The translations under genes were made by a program, and so were the position numbers. Source: Acidaminobacterium chupaoyuni (GTDB lineage: Bacteria; Bacillota; Clostridia; Oscillospirales; Butyricicoccaceae). Taken from it: a DNA stretch of 64,000 bases. The stretch lies in the NCBI GenBank assembly GCA_047936785.1, contig CP176394.1. One strand, 5' to 3'. Under the pieces are notes generated by a model that did not search any database, was not told the DNA's origin, and saw only the letters and a program-made list of their open reading frames with translations. Position 1 is the stretch's first letter, and each line of letters begins with the position of its first letter. Shown here one piece after another: positions 28,301-36,411 of the stretch.

Positions 28301-28911
28301 AAGAAGAGCTTTCCGAGGAAGCGCCTTCGGCCATTCAAGACGGCATGTATCTCACCTTGGCGGGCGTGGTTTCGGCTTATAAAATGAAGATCACGAAAAA
28401 CAACACCACCATGGCCTATGTCACGCTGGAAGATGTGAGCGGCGCCATTGAAATGCTGGTGTTTCAAAAAGCCATGGATGAATCGGGCGGATGTCTGAAA
28501 GAAGATCAGGCCGTCATCGTTTATGGGCGGCTTTCCGCCCGCGAAGACGAAGCGCCCAAGATCATCTGTGATGAAGTTTGCCCTCTTGCCGAAGAACAGA
28601 TCGAAGGCTATCTGGCGCGGCGGAAAACGCGCCGCAGAACGGGCGCTTTTCAAAAAAGCGAATGGCGGCGGCAGGAACCGGCCCCGCCGAAAGAAAAGCT
28701 TTATCTGCGCATTCTGCCGGAAAACGAAGAAAAAATCCCCGAGATCGAAACGGTGCTGCAGCACAGCCCGGGAAAGATCCCGGTGGTATTGATCTATCGG
28801 CCTTCGGGCAAAGTGATCACGCTGCCGCCCAACCAATGGGTCAGCGGCGACGCGGCCACACTGGAACGGCTGAAAGCCATTCTCAGCCCGGCGGAAGTCG
28901 TGTTGAAATAA
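25357..28911 (+). CDS. dnaE: DNA polymerase III subunit alpha (DnaE)
   Basis: The 1184-residue protein starts with a PHP domain (HLHIHSEFSLLDG, ITDHG). The polymerase core follows with GPGRGSAAGS and the catalytic PDIDMDF, then helix-hairpin-helix and OB-fold regions near the C-terminus. It lacks an inserted exonuclease, so it is the DnaE type and not PolC. It copies DNA at the fork, often with an accessory role beside PolC in Firmicutes. Confidence 0.96.
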   Translation: MKNFVHLHIHSEFSLLDGACRITQLVERAKELEQPAVAITDHGVMYGVIDFYKAAKKAGIKPIIGCEVYVAPRTRFDKTNELDSEAYHLVLLCENMQGYRNLIYLVSMGFTEGFYNKPRIDWQLLEQHSEGLICLSACLAGEIPQLLLSGNYEGAKALALRYAALFGKDRYYLEVQDHGIPEQKEVNRQILRLSKETGIGLVATNDAHYIKREDAHLQDVLMCIQMGKTVDDENRMKFQGDQFYVKSAEEMESLFDPAEYPQALENTVEIARRCQVEFDFETKYLPEFDVPTDESAVDYLQRLSEEGFARRYPQQKEEDRKRLQFELDMINRMGFTDYFLIVSDFVRFARSKDIPVGPGRGSAAGSMVSYCLGITDIDPMRYSLYFERFLNPERISMPDIDMDFCGVRRQEVIDYVVSKYGADRVAQIITFGTMAARAAVRDVGRALNMTYAEVDAVAKLVPRELKMTLEKALTVSKDLKQLYETDNRVHVLLDTARKLEGMPRNASTHAAGVIITKGPVYEYVPLSKNDQGVVTQYIMTTLEELGLLKMDFLGLRNLTILHDAVKLVEHSGRKIDLNTIDYEDKAVFEMLSQGKTSGVFQLESAGMRGVVMSMKPQSIEDITAAIALFRPGPMASIPTYINCKNHPDQVHYRHPLLREILSVTYGCTVYQEQVMEIFRRLAGYSLGKADMVRKAMSKKKMDVLKNERRNFIFGNEQEGITGCLANGVPEQTASQIFDELLDFANYAFNKAHAVSYAVLSYQTAYVKYHYPKEYMAALLTSILDDTAKVSEYIQECREMGIRVLTPDINESEADFTVSGGNIRFGLAAVKNVGRAFVAALLRQRQMGGRFRDFEDFCNRMSDTELNKRVLENLIRCGAFDSFGHRRSQLLRVFEQVLDASANDKRRNLEGQIDLFSGMAAEEPMGGLQLPNIPEFSKHDLLAMEKQTTGIYLSGHPLDEWAPLVKRVKATPIAEVLSAFSQEEELSEEAPSAIQDGMYLTLAGVVSAYKMKITKNNTTMAYVTLEDVSGAIEMLVFQKAMDESGGCLKEDQAVIVYGRLSAREDEAPKIICDEVCPLAEEQIEGYLARRKTRRRTGAFQKSEWRRQEPAPPKEKLYLRILPENEEKIPEIETVLQHSPGKIPVVLIYRPSGKVITLPPNQWVSGDAATLERLKAILSPAEVVLK

Positions 28912-28940
28912 GAGGGAATAAAAAGAACTGGAGATAAAAC

Positions 28941-31316
28941 ATGAAACCTTTTGATATCAAATACAGTGCGATGCGCCAATCCATCATTGAAGATGAATTT
29001 TCAGCGCTGAACGATATGCAGCGTCAGGCCGTTTTCAATACGGAAGGGCCTATGCTGCTTTTGGCGGGCGCCGGCAGCGGAAAGACCACGGTATTGATCA
29101 ACCGCATCATCAACCTTTTGAAATATGGCAGAGGGTATGAAGCGCAGGAGGCGCCTTCCTGGGCCACAGAGGCCGATTTAAAGCGCCTGGCGGCCTATTT
29201 GGCCGAACCCGAAGAAACCGTGCCCGAAGAGATCGCCGAACTTTGCGCCGTCGATCCGCCCAAGCCCTATGAGATCATCGCCATCACCTTCACCAACAAG
29301 GCGGCAAAAGAACTGAAAGACCGTTTGGAAGCCGCCTGCGGTGAGATCGCGGGGCAGATCTGGGCGCATACTTTCCATTCTGCCTGTATCCGCATTCTGC
29401 GCCAGAAAGGCGAAGCCATCGGCTATGGGAAAAACTTCACCATTTATGATGAAGACGACAAGAAAAAAGTGATGGCCGAAGCGCTGAAAGAACTGGGGTT
29501 TGATGAAAAAAAGTTTGATCTGCGTTCGGTGGGCGGCGAAATTTCCCGCGCGAAAGACCATCTGATGACCCCCGCCGATTATTTAACGGCTGCCGGTGAA
29601 GATTATTATAAAAAAACGGTGGGGCGCATTTATGAAAATTATCAGAACCGCCTGCGCTCGGCCAACGCGCTTGATTTTGATGATATCATTATGAAAACGG
29701 TGGATCTTCTGCGCAGCAATGAAGATGCGCGGCTTTATTATCAGCGCAAATTCCGTTATGTGCTGGTGGATGAATATCAGGATACCAACTATGCACAGTA
29801 TATGCTTTGCAGCCTGTTGGCCGGCGGATATGGGAATATCTGCGTGGTGGGCGATGATGACCAGAGCATTTATAAGTTCCGCGGCGCTACCATCGAAAAT
29901 ATCCTCCAGTTCGAAAAACAATATGACCATGCCAGAACCATCCGTTTGGAACAAAACTACCGTTCCACTTCGAACATCCTTTCGGCGGCCAATGAGGTGA
30001 TCGCCAACAATACCGAACGCAAGGGCAAAAAGCTTTGGACGGAAAACGGCGATGGCGACAAGGTGCATTTCTTCACAGGCGAAAACCAGGAGGAAGAAGG
30101 GCAATATATTTCCTCGGAAATTTTGAAAGCTTACGCCCAGGGCCAGAAGTTTTCTGATTTTGCCGTTTTATATCGCAACCATGCGCTTTCCAACAGCGTG
30201 GAAACGGCGTTCAAACGCAATGCGATCCCTTATCGAATGGTCAGCGGCCTGCGCTTTTTTGATCGTGCCGAAGTGAAGGATATGCTGGCCTATCTGTGGG
30301 TCATCAACAATCCCAGCGATACCATCCGCCTGCGCCGCATCATCAATAATCCGCCGCGCAAGATCGGCGCAAAAACATTAGACCATGTCACGGCGCTGGC
30401 CATGGAGCAGAACTGCCCCGAATATGAGATCATCCGTCAGGCGGCTTCTTATGAAGGGCTGGGCCGCGCCGCGGAAGCCCTCAGCGGATTTTCGCAAATG
30501 ATCGAAGAACTGCGCGAAAAAAGTCAGGTTTTGCCGCTGGATGAGCTGTATGATCTGCTGCTTGAAAAAAACGGCTATCTGGAAATGCTGAAAAACCAGA
30601 ACAACAACGAAGCGCGCAGCCGCGAAGAAAATATTCTGGAACTGAAATCGAATATCGTCGATTTTATGAAAAACCACGAAGAAGGCGCGGGGCTGGAAGA
30701 ATTTTTGGAAGAGATCGCGCTGTTCACCGATATCGACCGTTATGATACGCAGGCCGATGCCGTCACCATGATGACCATGCATTCCGCCAAAGGCCTCGAA
30801 TTCCCTGTGGTGTTCCTCTGCGGCTTTGAAGAAGGGATCTTTCCCTCTTATCGCAGCGTAGACACCCCCGAAGAACTGGAAGAAGAACGCCGCATTTGCT
30901 ATGTCGCCATGACGAGAGCCAAGCGCTGCCTGCATATTTCCTGCGCCAAGCGCCGCATGTTATATGGCCAGACCGCCTTTGCCAAGCCTTCGCGTTTTGT
31001 GGAAGAGATCCCCGAAGAATATCTGCAAACCCACAAAACAGAACGGCCCATGCGCCAGAATTCGCCGCGCATCAAGCCTTCTGTGGCAAAAACGATTCTG
31101 AAATCTTCAATCACGCTGGCATCTTCGGGCGGTGAAAAGAAAGAGATGATCTCTTTGCGCCCGGGTGAAAAGATCAGCCATAAAGCCTTCGGCAGCGGCG
31201 TGGTAGAAGCCGCCACCCCCATGGGCAGCGATGTGCTGCTGGAAGTGAAATTCGATCAGGTGGGCACAAAGATGATGATGCTGAAAACAGCCAGCGCCTT
31301 CATCACCAAAAAATAA
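28941..31316 (+). CDS. pcrA: UvrD/PcrA-type DNA helicase
   Basis: The 791-residue superfamily 1A helicase has motif I AGAGSGKTT near residue 43, motif II VDEYQDTN, QNYRS, and TMHSAKGLEFPVVFL. A tail of about 100 residues ends with a HKAFGSGVV segment, typical of PcrA, that contacts RNA polymerase in relatives. It unwinds DNA 3' to 5' in repair and in removing stalled complexes. It starts 29 bp after dnaE. Confidence 0.94.
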   Translation: MKPFDIKYSAMRQSIIEDEFSALNDMQRQAVFNTEGPMLLLAGAGSGKTTVLINRIINLLKYGRGYEAQEAPSWATEADLKRLAAYLAEPEETVPEEIAELCAVDPPKPYEIIAITFTNKAAKELKDRLEAACGEIAGQIWAHTFHSACIRILRQKGEAIGYGKNFTIYDEDDKKKVMAEALKELGFDEKKFDLRSVGGEISRAKDHLMTPADYLTAAGEDYYKKTVGRIYENYQNRLRSANALDFDDIIMKTVDLLRSNEDARLYYQRKFRYVLVDEYQDTNYAQYMLCSLLAGGYGNICVVGDDDQSIYKFRGATIENILQFEKQYDHARTIRLEQNYRSTSNILSAANEVIANNTERKGKKLWTENGDGDKVHFFTGENQEEEGQYISSEILKAYAQGQKFSDFAVLYRNHALSNSVETAFKRNAIPYRMVSGLRFFDRAEVKDMLAYLWVINNPSDTIRLRRIINNPPRKIGAKTLDHVTALAMEQNCPEYEIIRQAASYEGLGRAAEALSGFSQMIEELREKSQVLPLDELYDLLLEKNGYLEMLKNQNNNEARSREENILELKSNIVDFMKNHEEGAGLEEFLEEIALFTDIDRYDTQADAVTMMTMHSAKGLEFPVVFLCGFEEGIFPSYRSVDTPEELEEERRICYVAMTRAKRCLHISCAKRRMLYGQTAFAKPSRFVEEIPEEYLQTHKTERPMRQNSPRIKPSVAKTILKSSITLASSGGEKKEMISLRPGEKISHKAFGSGVVEAATPMGSDVLLEVKFDQVGTKMMMLKTASAFITKK

Positions 31317-31383
31317 AAAGCACTTTAAAGCGTGGTTTATCGTTAAAGAACTGAATGATTTTCTGAAAAATATGCAGAAAGTG

Positions 31384-31417
31384 AAAAGAGGCCGCAAATC
31401 GCTGCGGCCTCTTTTTA
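31384..31417 (+). terminator. Terminator after pcrA
   Basis: A 13-bp perfect stem (AAAAGAGGCCGCA with its complement), a 6-nt loop and a T run. Confidence 0.9.
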
Positions 31418-31425
31418 AAATCAAA

Positions 31426-31442
31426 AATTCAATATATTGAAT
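31426..31442. promoter_or_regulatory. Palindrome upstream of brnQ (operator candidate, site 1)
   Basis: A 16-bp perfect palindrome, ATTCAATATATTGAAT, lies at 31427-31442. Its left 13 bp (AATTCAATATATT) recur at 31594-31606. A second dyad, TATGT-N5-ACATA, overlaps its right edge. Confidence 0.5.
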
Positions 31443-31587
31443 ATGTGTTTAACATATACAATGAAAAAACAAAAACGGTGAAAGAAATATGTGCAAAACG
31501 ACGAAAAATGCTTCTTCATTTTCTACAGTTCTGTCTCTTCCAATTCCGTAAAAAATAAAGTATATTAGTTTAGGTGAAATAAAAACA

Positions 31588-31623
31588 GCAGTAAATTCAA
31601 TATATTAAACGAAAATTTACTGC
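31588..31623 (+). promoter_or_regulatory. brnQ leader hairpin containing operator-like site 2
   Basis: GCAGTAAATT (31588-31597) and AATTTACTGC (31614-31623) form a 10-bp stem with a 16-nt AT-rich loop. The left arm overlaps the second copy of the 13-bp AATTCAATATATT repeat. The likely -10 is TATATT at 31561-31566, so this site is near the start of the transcript. Confidence 0.5.
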
Positions 31624-31648
31624 ATTATATGATTTGGGAGAGGTAAAA

Positions 31649-32953
31649 ATGAAAACGCAGCGAAAAGACATTATCGTGATCGGCTTTGCGTTGTTTGCCA
31701 TGTTCTTCGGCGCGGGAAACATGATTTTTCCGCCGTATCTGGGCTTGGAAACAGGCAGCCAATGGGGCACGGGCTTCCTCAGCTTTACTTTTGCGGATGC
31801 CGGCCTGGCGCTTTTGACCATCCTGGCGATGGTTTGCGGCGCGGGTTCCTTAGAGGGCATGACACACCGTTTGGGCAAATGGTCGGGGATCTTATTATCC
31901 ACAAGCATTTTCCTTTGCGTCGGCCCGCTGATGGCCATTCCCCGCACAGCCGCCAGCACCTATGAACTGGGCTTTGAACCGGTTTTCCATGGCGGAAGCA
32001 TCTTTTTCAGCATTCTGTTTTTTGCCGTGGTGTTCATTCTGACCATCCGCCCCTCGGCGGTGGTGGATATCATCGGTAAATTCCTGACCCCGGCGCTGTT
32101 CATCGCTTTGCTTGTGATGATCGGCAAAGGCATCATCACCCCGGTGGGCGATGTGCTGGCCACCGGCGCGCAGGATGTTTTTGCAAAGGGCATCAAAGCG
32201 GGTTATCAGACAATGGATGTTTTCGGCGCCATTATCTTCACCGTTTTGGTCACGGGAACATTAGATAAAAGTGATTACAGCAATAAAAAGCGCATCGGCA
32301 TTGTTATTCGCGCCGGCATTGTGGCGGCGGTGGGGCTTTCCATTGTTTATGGCGGCCTTGCCTATCTGGGCGCTTCGGCGACTTCGCTTTATGACACCAG
32401 CGTTACCCAGACACAGCTGCTGGTGGGCATTGTAAAACATCTGATGGGCAGCAGCGGCATCATTTTGCTGGGCATCACTGTGGCGCTGGCCTGTTTGACC
32501 ACCGCCATCGGCCTGACCTCTGCGGCTGCGGCGTTCTTTTCTGAAATGACCCACGGCAAAGTGCCTTATGGAGCCTTCATTGGCATCATCTGTGTGTTCA
32601 GCTGCGTGGTTTCCAATTTCGGCATCAACACCATCATCGCGTTTTCCACGCCGATCCTTTCGGTGGTGTATCCCGCAACACTGACCCTGGTCTTCCTTTC
32701 TTTCTTTGATAAGAAGATCAAAAACGATAATGTTTATCGCTTTGCCACCGTTGGCGCGCTGATCATGAGCGTTCTGGCCGTGCTGGATTCCTATGGCGTG
32801 AAGATCGCATTTTTGAAGCTTTTGCCCATGGATAAATTCGGGTTCGGCTGGGTAGTTCCCACCATCCTTTGCGGCGTGATCGGGTTTATGATCAAGCCGG
32901 GCGGTAAAAAAGAAATCAAAAGCACCACGAGAGCGATCCAAAGCGAATCTTAA
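31649..32953 (+). CDS. brnQ: Branched-chain amino acid transporter, BrnQ (LIVCS family)
   Basis: The 434-residue membrane protein has about twelve hydrophobic segments. The N-terminal LFAMFFGAGNMIFPPYLG is the LIVCS family signature. It imports leucine, isoleucine and valine with a cation. ATG 31649 follows GGGAGAGG. It has its own regulated-looking upstream region with repeats, and it is followed by a PNPOx-like gene. Confidence 0.93.
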   Translation: MKTQRKDIIVIGFALFAMFFGAGNMIFPPYLGLETGSQWGTGFLSFTFADAGLALLTILAMVCGAGSLEGMTHRLGKWSGILLSTSIFLCVGPLMAIPRTAASTYELGFEPVFHGGSIFFSILFFAVVFILTIRPSAVVDIIGKFLTPALFIALLVMIGKGIITPVGDVLATGAQDVFAKGIKAGYQTMDVFGAIIFTVLVTGTLDKSDYSNKKRIGIVIRAGIVAAVGLSIVYGGLAYLGASATSLYDTSVTQTQLLVGIVKHLMGSSGIILLGITVALACLTTAIGLTSAAAAFFSEMTHGKVPYGAFIGIICVFSCVVSNFGINTIIAFSTPILSVVYPATLTLVFLSFFDKKIKNDNVYRFATVGALIMSVLAVLDSYGVKIAFLKLLPMDKFGFGWVVPTILCGVIGFMIKPGGKKEIKSTTRAIQSES

Positions 32954-33016
32954 TCTATCGCTTGAAAAAGGCAGCAAAGAGGCGCATCATCCGTTCGTCA
33001 AAAAAGGAGAACTTTG

Positions 33017-33490
33017 ATGAGAAGAAAAGACCGCGAAATCACCGAAAAACAGGAACTGATCGAGATCTTGAAGAAAAATCAGGTTTGCCGCATGGCAATG
33101 TGTGATGGCAGCCGCCCTTATGTTCTGCCCTTGAATTATGGATTTGAAGAAACCGAAGAAGGCGTTGTGTTCTGGTTCCATTCGGCGTCGGAAGGGCGCA
33201 AGCTTGAAGTTTTAAAGGCAAACCCTCTTGTCTGCATTGAGGTCGATTGTGAGCATCAGGCTGTGCCGAATGAGATCGCCTGCAAATATGGCTTTCTGTT
33301 TGCCAGTGTGCTGGCAGAAGGCAGCGCACAAATCGTGGAAGACCCCGCAGAAAAGCTGCATGGCCTTTCCTGCTTTATGAAGGGGCAGACAGGCGAAGAA
33401 GATTTTCAGTTCGACCCCGCGATCGTTGAGCGCGTAAAAGTGCTGCGTGTCGATTGCAAAACCCTCACCGGCAAACGCAGGAGCCACTGA
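33017..33490 (+). CDS. Pyridoxamine 5'-phosphate oxidase family protein (NimA-like)
   Basis: The 157-residue protein has the split-barrel flavin fold of PNPOx/NimA-type proteins, with CRMAMCDGSRPYVLPLNYG at residues 24-42, WFHSASEGRKLE and VCIEVDCE. Relatives bind FMN and may reduce nitro compounds or quinones, but many have no known substrate. It starts 63 bp after brnQ with AAGGAGA before the ATG. Confidence 0.82.
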   Translation: MRRKDREITEKQELIEILKKNQVCRMAMCDGSRPYVLPLNYGFEETEEGVVFWFHSASEGRKLEVLKANPLVCIEVDCEHQAVPNEIACKYGFLFASVLAEGSAQIVEDPAEKLHGLSCFMKGQTGEEDFQFDPAIVERVKVLRVDCKTLTGKRRSH

Positions 33491-33587
33491 TTTGAAAGCC
33501 GAAGAGTAAAAAACTCATGAGAAAAGCGCAGGGTTCACTTTGCTTGGGCGGCGAATCAAAACCTCTCTATCATCAGAAATATGATCA

Positions 33588-33625
33588 AAACCGGGTAAAC
33601 AAAGGATGTTTGCCCGGTTTTTTTA
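33588..33625 (+). terminator. Terminator after the PNPOx-like gene
   Basis: A 14-bp stem with one wobble (AAACCGGGTAAACA with TGTTTGCCCGGTTT) followed by T residues. Confidence 0.9.
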
Positions 33626-33687
33626 TATGAAAAAAGCAAAGAACGATTTCTATTTTTTGAAGCCTTTTCTTTTTGGTTCAAATACAG

Positions 33688-33693
33688 TATAAT
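33688..33693 (+). promoter_or_regulatory. -10 box of the SLH protein gene
   Basis: TATAAT lies about 140 bp before the start codon. The -35 is weak. Nothing else is recognisable in this 343-bp gap besides the terminator. Confidence 0.4.
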
Positions 33694-33833
33694 AAAAAAC
33701 AGATTGACGAAAGACTGCCGATGACGGCGGCGCTTTTTGAACCTGCGGCACAATCAAATGGATCGCTTCATAAGAAAGAGCAGAAAAAGACGATTTTAGA
33801 TGAACGGGTTTACAATGGGATGGAGAAGCAACG

Positions 33834-34970
33834 ATGAAAGATAAGAAAAAAGCATGGCTTGCGGCTGTTTTGGCCGGCTGGCTGTCGGTGGCCTCTTTTG
33901 CTGCGGGGGGAACCTTGCAAGACCCTCTGATCACGCTCAGTCAGCTGAAAACCATATATACCGAGAAACTTCACACAAGAACAGAAACACAGGCACAATC
34001 GCTTTATAACGCCGCGGCGGGCATGCTGGATCAAAAAGCGGCCGCGCTGAAAAGCGATATGGCTTCGGGCGGCGTGGATACACAGGCCATCACTTCCGCC
34101 GTGCTGCAGCGGGTCAACGGCGCGGTGACAACGGTCACCGTGAAAAAGGGCGATAAGATCACCGGCCCCTTGGGCGCAGGCTTTGTGATGACGCAGGGCT
34201 CGGCGGATATCATCGGCCGGGAACTGGTGAATATCACCGCAGGGGGAACACGCAGCGCAGGCAGATATATCGCAAACAATATTTATTATCTGATCCCCGC
34301 GGCGGATGGAAGCGGCATCGTGGTCACATCCGAAACGGCGGTGATTCAGCTGCGTGACGGCGCGGCGGTCAACGGCGGAACCCCCGTTGTTTCTTATGAA
34401 AAATATGCAAAAGCGCTGAACACCATGAACCTGTTTCGTGGAACGGATATCGGATATGAGCTGGAACGCACCCCGACCCGCCTTGAAACACTGGTGATCT
34501 TGATCCGTATGCTGGGTGAAGAACAGCAGGCGCTGGCCTATACAGGCAAACATCCTTTCACAGATGTGAAAACCCCGTGGGCAGACGCCAACAAATATAT
34601 CGCTTATGCGGTGGCGAAAGGTTATACAAACGGCATTTCGGCCACAGAATTCGCCCCCAATGCCGAAGCAAACGCATCGACATTATATACCTTCATTTTA
34701 AGAGCTTTGGGCTATAGCGATCGAGCGGGCGATTTCGCGTGGAACAGCACAGACCGAACCAAGATCGTGGAGGTTGGGGTTTTGACGCAGGCTCAGCTGG
34801 ATACGATCCAGCGCGGCAATTTTTTGCGCGGTCATGCCGCCATGATCTGTTATCAGGCGATGCCGGTGGTCACCAAAGACGGTTCCCAGACCTTGCTGCA
34901 AAAGCTGATCGCGGCGGGCGCCGTTACCTGGCAGCAGTATGTGCAGGCAACGGTGATCGTGGGGCAATAA
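33834..34970 (+). CDS. Secreted protein with C-terminal S-layer homology (SLH) repeats
   Basis: The 378-residue protein has a signal peptide (KKKAWLAAVLAGWLSVASFAAG). A region of about 160 residues of unknown fold includes a helical stretch. At least two SLH repeats follow, from about residue 190: LVILIRMLGEE, HPFTDVKTPWADANKYIAYAV with NGISATEFAPN, and FILRALGY. SLH repeats bind pyruvylated secondary cell-wall polymer, so it sits on the cell surface. It is a single gene with its own terminator. Confidence 0.82.
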   Translation: MKDKKKAWLAAVLAGWLSVASFAAGGTLQDPLITLSQLKTIYTEKLHTRTETQAQSLYNAAAGMLDQKAAALKSDMASGGVDTQAITSAVLQRVNGAVTTVTVKKGDKITGPLGAGFVMTQGSADIIGRELVNITAGGTRSAGRYIANNIYYLIPAADGSGIVVTSETAVIQLRDGAAVNGGTPVVSYEKYAKALNTMNLFRGTDIGYELERTPTRLETLVILIRMLGEEQQALAYTGKHPFTDVKTPWADANKYIAYAVAKGYTNGISATEFAPNAEANASTLYTFILRALGYSDRAGDFAWNSTDRTKIVEVGVLTQAQLDTIQRGNFLRGHAAMICYQAMPVVTKDGSQTLLQKLIAAGAVTWQQYVQATVIVGQ

Positions 34971-34991
34971 GTTAAAAACAAGATCAAATAG

Positions 34992-35028
34992 AAAAAAGCG
35001 AACGGGCAACTTGCCTGTTCGCTTTTTT
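34992..35028. terminator. Bidirectional terminator between the SLH and PAP2 genes
   Basis: The near-perfect 18-bp stem AAAAAAGCGAAC...GTTCGCTTTTTT gives T runs on both strands, between two converging genes. Confidence 0.9.
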
Positions 35029-35074
35029 ATTGTCGTGAAAGTATTTGAATGCTGGGTCGCAAAATCTGCTTTTG

Positions 35075-35647
35075 CTAATTGGTTTGTTTTGGCGGGCCCG
35101 AAAGGCGATGGGTATCATCAAACCGCCGGAACAGCTTTTCGAGAATGGCGTGGGAAAGAAATGCCGCCGCAACGCCCAGAGCGATGCCGCCGAGGATATC
35201 GGAAGGATAATGCACATAGAGATAAAGGCGGGAAAGCGCCATCAAACAAGCGGCGGCGGTAACGAAAAGGCCGCTTTTGCGAAAATAAAACAGGGTGGAA
35301 GCGGCGGCCGCAAACGCCGCGAAGGTATGGCCGGAAGGGAAAGAAAAATCTTTGAGGGGTTTGACCAGAAGACCCGTGAAGCCATTGGCATCATAAGGGC
35401 GAACACGCGCCACAAGCGGCTTGAGCAACAGGTTGCCCGAAAGCAGGCAAAGGATCAGTGAAAGCCCCATCACAGCGCCGCAGCGACGCGTTTTTTTGAA
35501 ACACAGCATGGCAATGGCCAAAAAGATCCAGATGCGGCCATGATTGCCAAGGGAAGAATACCAGGGCATAAACACATCCAAAGCGGAACAGCGGAATTGC
35601 TGAATAAAATCTAAGATCGCGTTATCACAGGCTAAAAGCCAACTCAT
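35075..35647 (-). CDS. PAP2 family membrane phosphatase
   Basis: The 190-residue membrane protein carries the three PAP2 motifs in order: KPLVARVRP, PSGH and SRLYLYVHYPSD. It has about five or six transmembrane segments. Relatives remove a phosphate from undecaprenyl pyrophosphate or phosphatidic/phosphatidylglycerol phosphate at the outer face. It follows the small multidrug exporter gene by about 50 bp, so the two may be co-transcribed. Confidence 0.9.
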   Translation of the reverse strand: MSWLLACDNAILDFIQQFRCSALDVFMPWYSSLGNHGRIWIFLAIAMLCFKKTRRCGAVMGLSLILCLLSGNLLLKPLVARVRPYDANGFTGLLVKPLKDFSFPSGHTFAAFAAAASTLFYFRKSGLFVTAAACLMALSRLYLYVHYPSDILGGIALGVAAAFLSHAILEKLFRRFDDTHRLSGPPKQTN

Positions 35648-35695
35648 GAAAAAGAGCTCCTTTCGTTGCGAGAAAAACGGGCGGGATAAAAAGCG

Positions 35696-36187
35696 TTAGA
35701 ACAGGCGCAGCGCGCCGAAAACGCCATAGGCGCCCAGTGTCATCAAAATATCGGCCAGCAAAACACCGGCCATCACAGCGGGGATCGAGTGGCGGGGTTT
35801 CAAACCCAGCAGCGCGGCGATCAGCGAACCCGACCATGCGCCTGTGCCGGGCAGCGGCACGCCGACAAACAGAAAAAGACCGATCGCAGAATATTTTTCG
35901 ATCTTTTCGGATTTGCTCATCAATTTGGCTTCTACTTTATGGGTGAAATTTGCCAGCAGCCGTGTTGATTTCAGCCATGTAAAAACGGGCCGGCCCAGAA
36001 GAATCAAAAACGGAACAGGAAGAATATTGCCCAGAAGCGAGATCAAAAAAACATGAAGCCACGGCATTCCCAAAGCGGCCCCAAAAATCACCGCGCCGCG
36101 CAATTCAATAAAGGGAACCATGGAAATGATGAACAGAGCGAAATCTTTTCCGCCGAAAAGAAAGAAATTGAAAATTGAATCGATCAT
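35696..36187 (-). CDS. Small multidrug export family protein (COG2426-like)
   Basis: The 163-residue membrane protein has VPFIELRGAVIFGAALGMPW near the N-terminus and FVGVPLPGTGAWSGSLIAALLGL near residue 107, the two signature segments of this family. Family members are annotated as small multidrug exporters, but their substrates are not proven. AAGGAG precedes the ATG. A terminator-like hairpin lies in its leader. Confidence 0.85.
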   Translation of the reverse strand: MIDSIFNFFLFGGKDFALFIISMVPFIELRGAVIFGAALGMPWLHVFLISLLGNILPVPFLILLGRPVFTWLKSTRLLANFTHKVEAKLMSKSEKIEKYSAIGLFLFVGVPLPGTGAWSGSLIAALLGLKPRHSIPAVMAGVLLADILMTLGAYGVFGALRLF

Positions 36188-36230
36188 AGCAACTCCTTAA
36201 TTTGAAATCAATCGCATCGATGGAAATTCT

Positions 36231-36260
36231 CAAAAAGAAACGGCGTTTTCGGCGCCGTTT
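36231..36260 (-). terminator. Terminator-like hairpin in the exporter gene leader
   Basis: On the minus strand AAACGGCG and CGCCGTTT form an 8-bp stem, followed by CTTTTTG. It lies between the likely -10 box (36281-36286) and the start codon at 36187, so it is an attenuator candidate. Confidence 0.55.
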
Positions 36261-36280
36261 ATCAAAAGTGACTATTTGTT

Positions 36281-36286
36281 ATTGTA
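36281..36286 (-). promoter_or_regulatory. Possible -10 box of the small exporter gene
   Basis: TACAAT on the minus strand, with no good -35 at the expected distance. Confidence 0.35.
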
Positions 36287-36320
36287 CCACAAATTCCCGA
36301 AAAGAAAAGTAAAATAGCTG

Positions 36321-36359
36321 TAAAAATCGGGGCGGAAGGCGTTTGGCCATCCGCCCCGA
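36321..36359 (-). terminator. Terminator of the ABC efflux-SLH operon
   Basis: A 10-bp stem, TCGGGGCGGA with TCCGCCCCGA, plus an inner 3-bp stem, followed by ATTTTTA on the minus strand. Confidence 0.85.
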
Positions 36360-36411
36360 CAAATCGGAAGAATCGATTGGTGCTTTGAAAAAAATCAGCG
36401 CTTTTCGGGCC

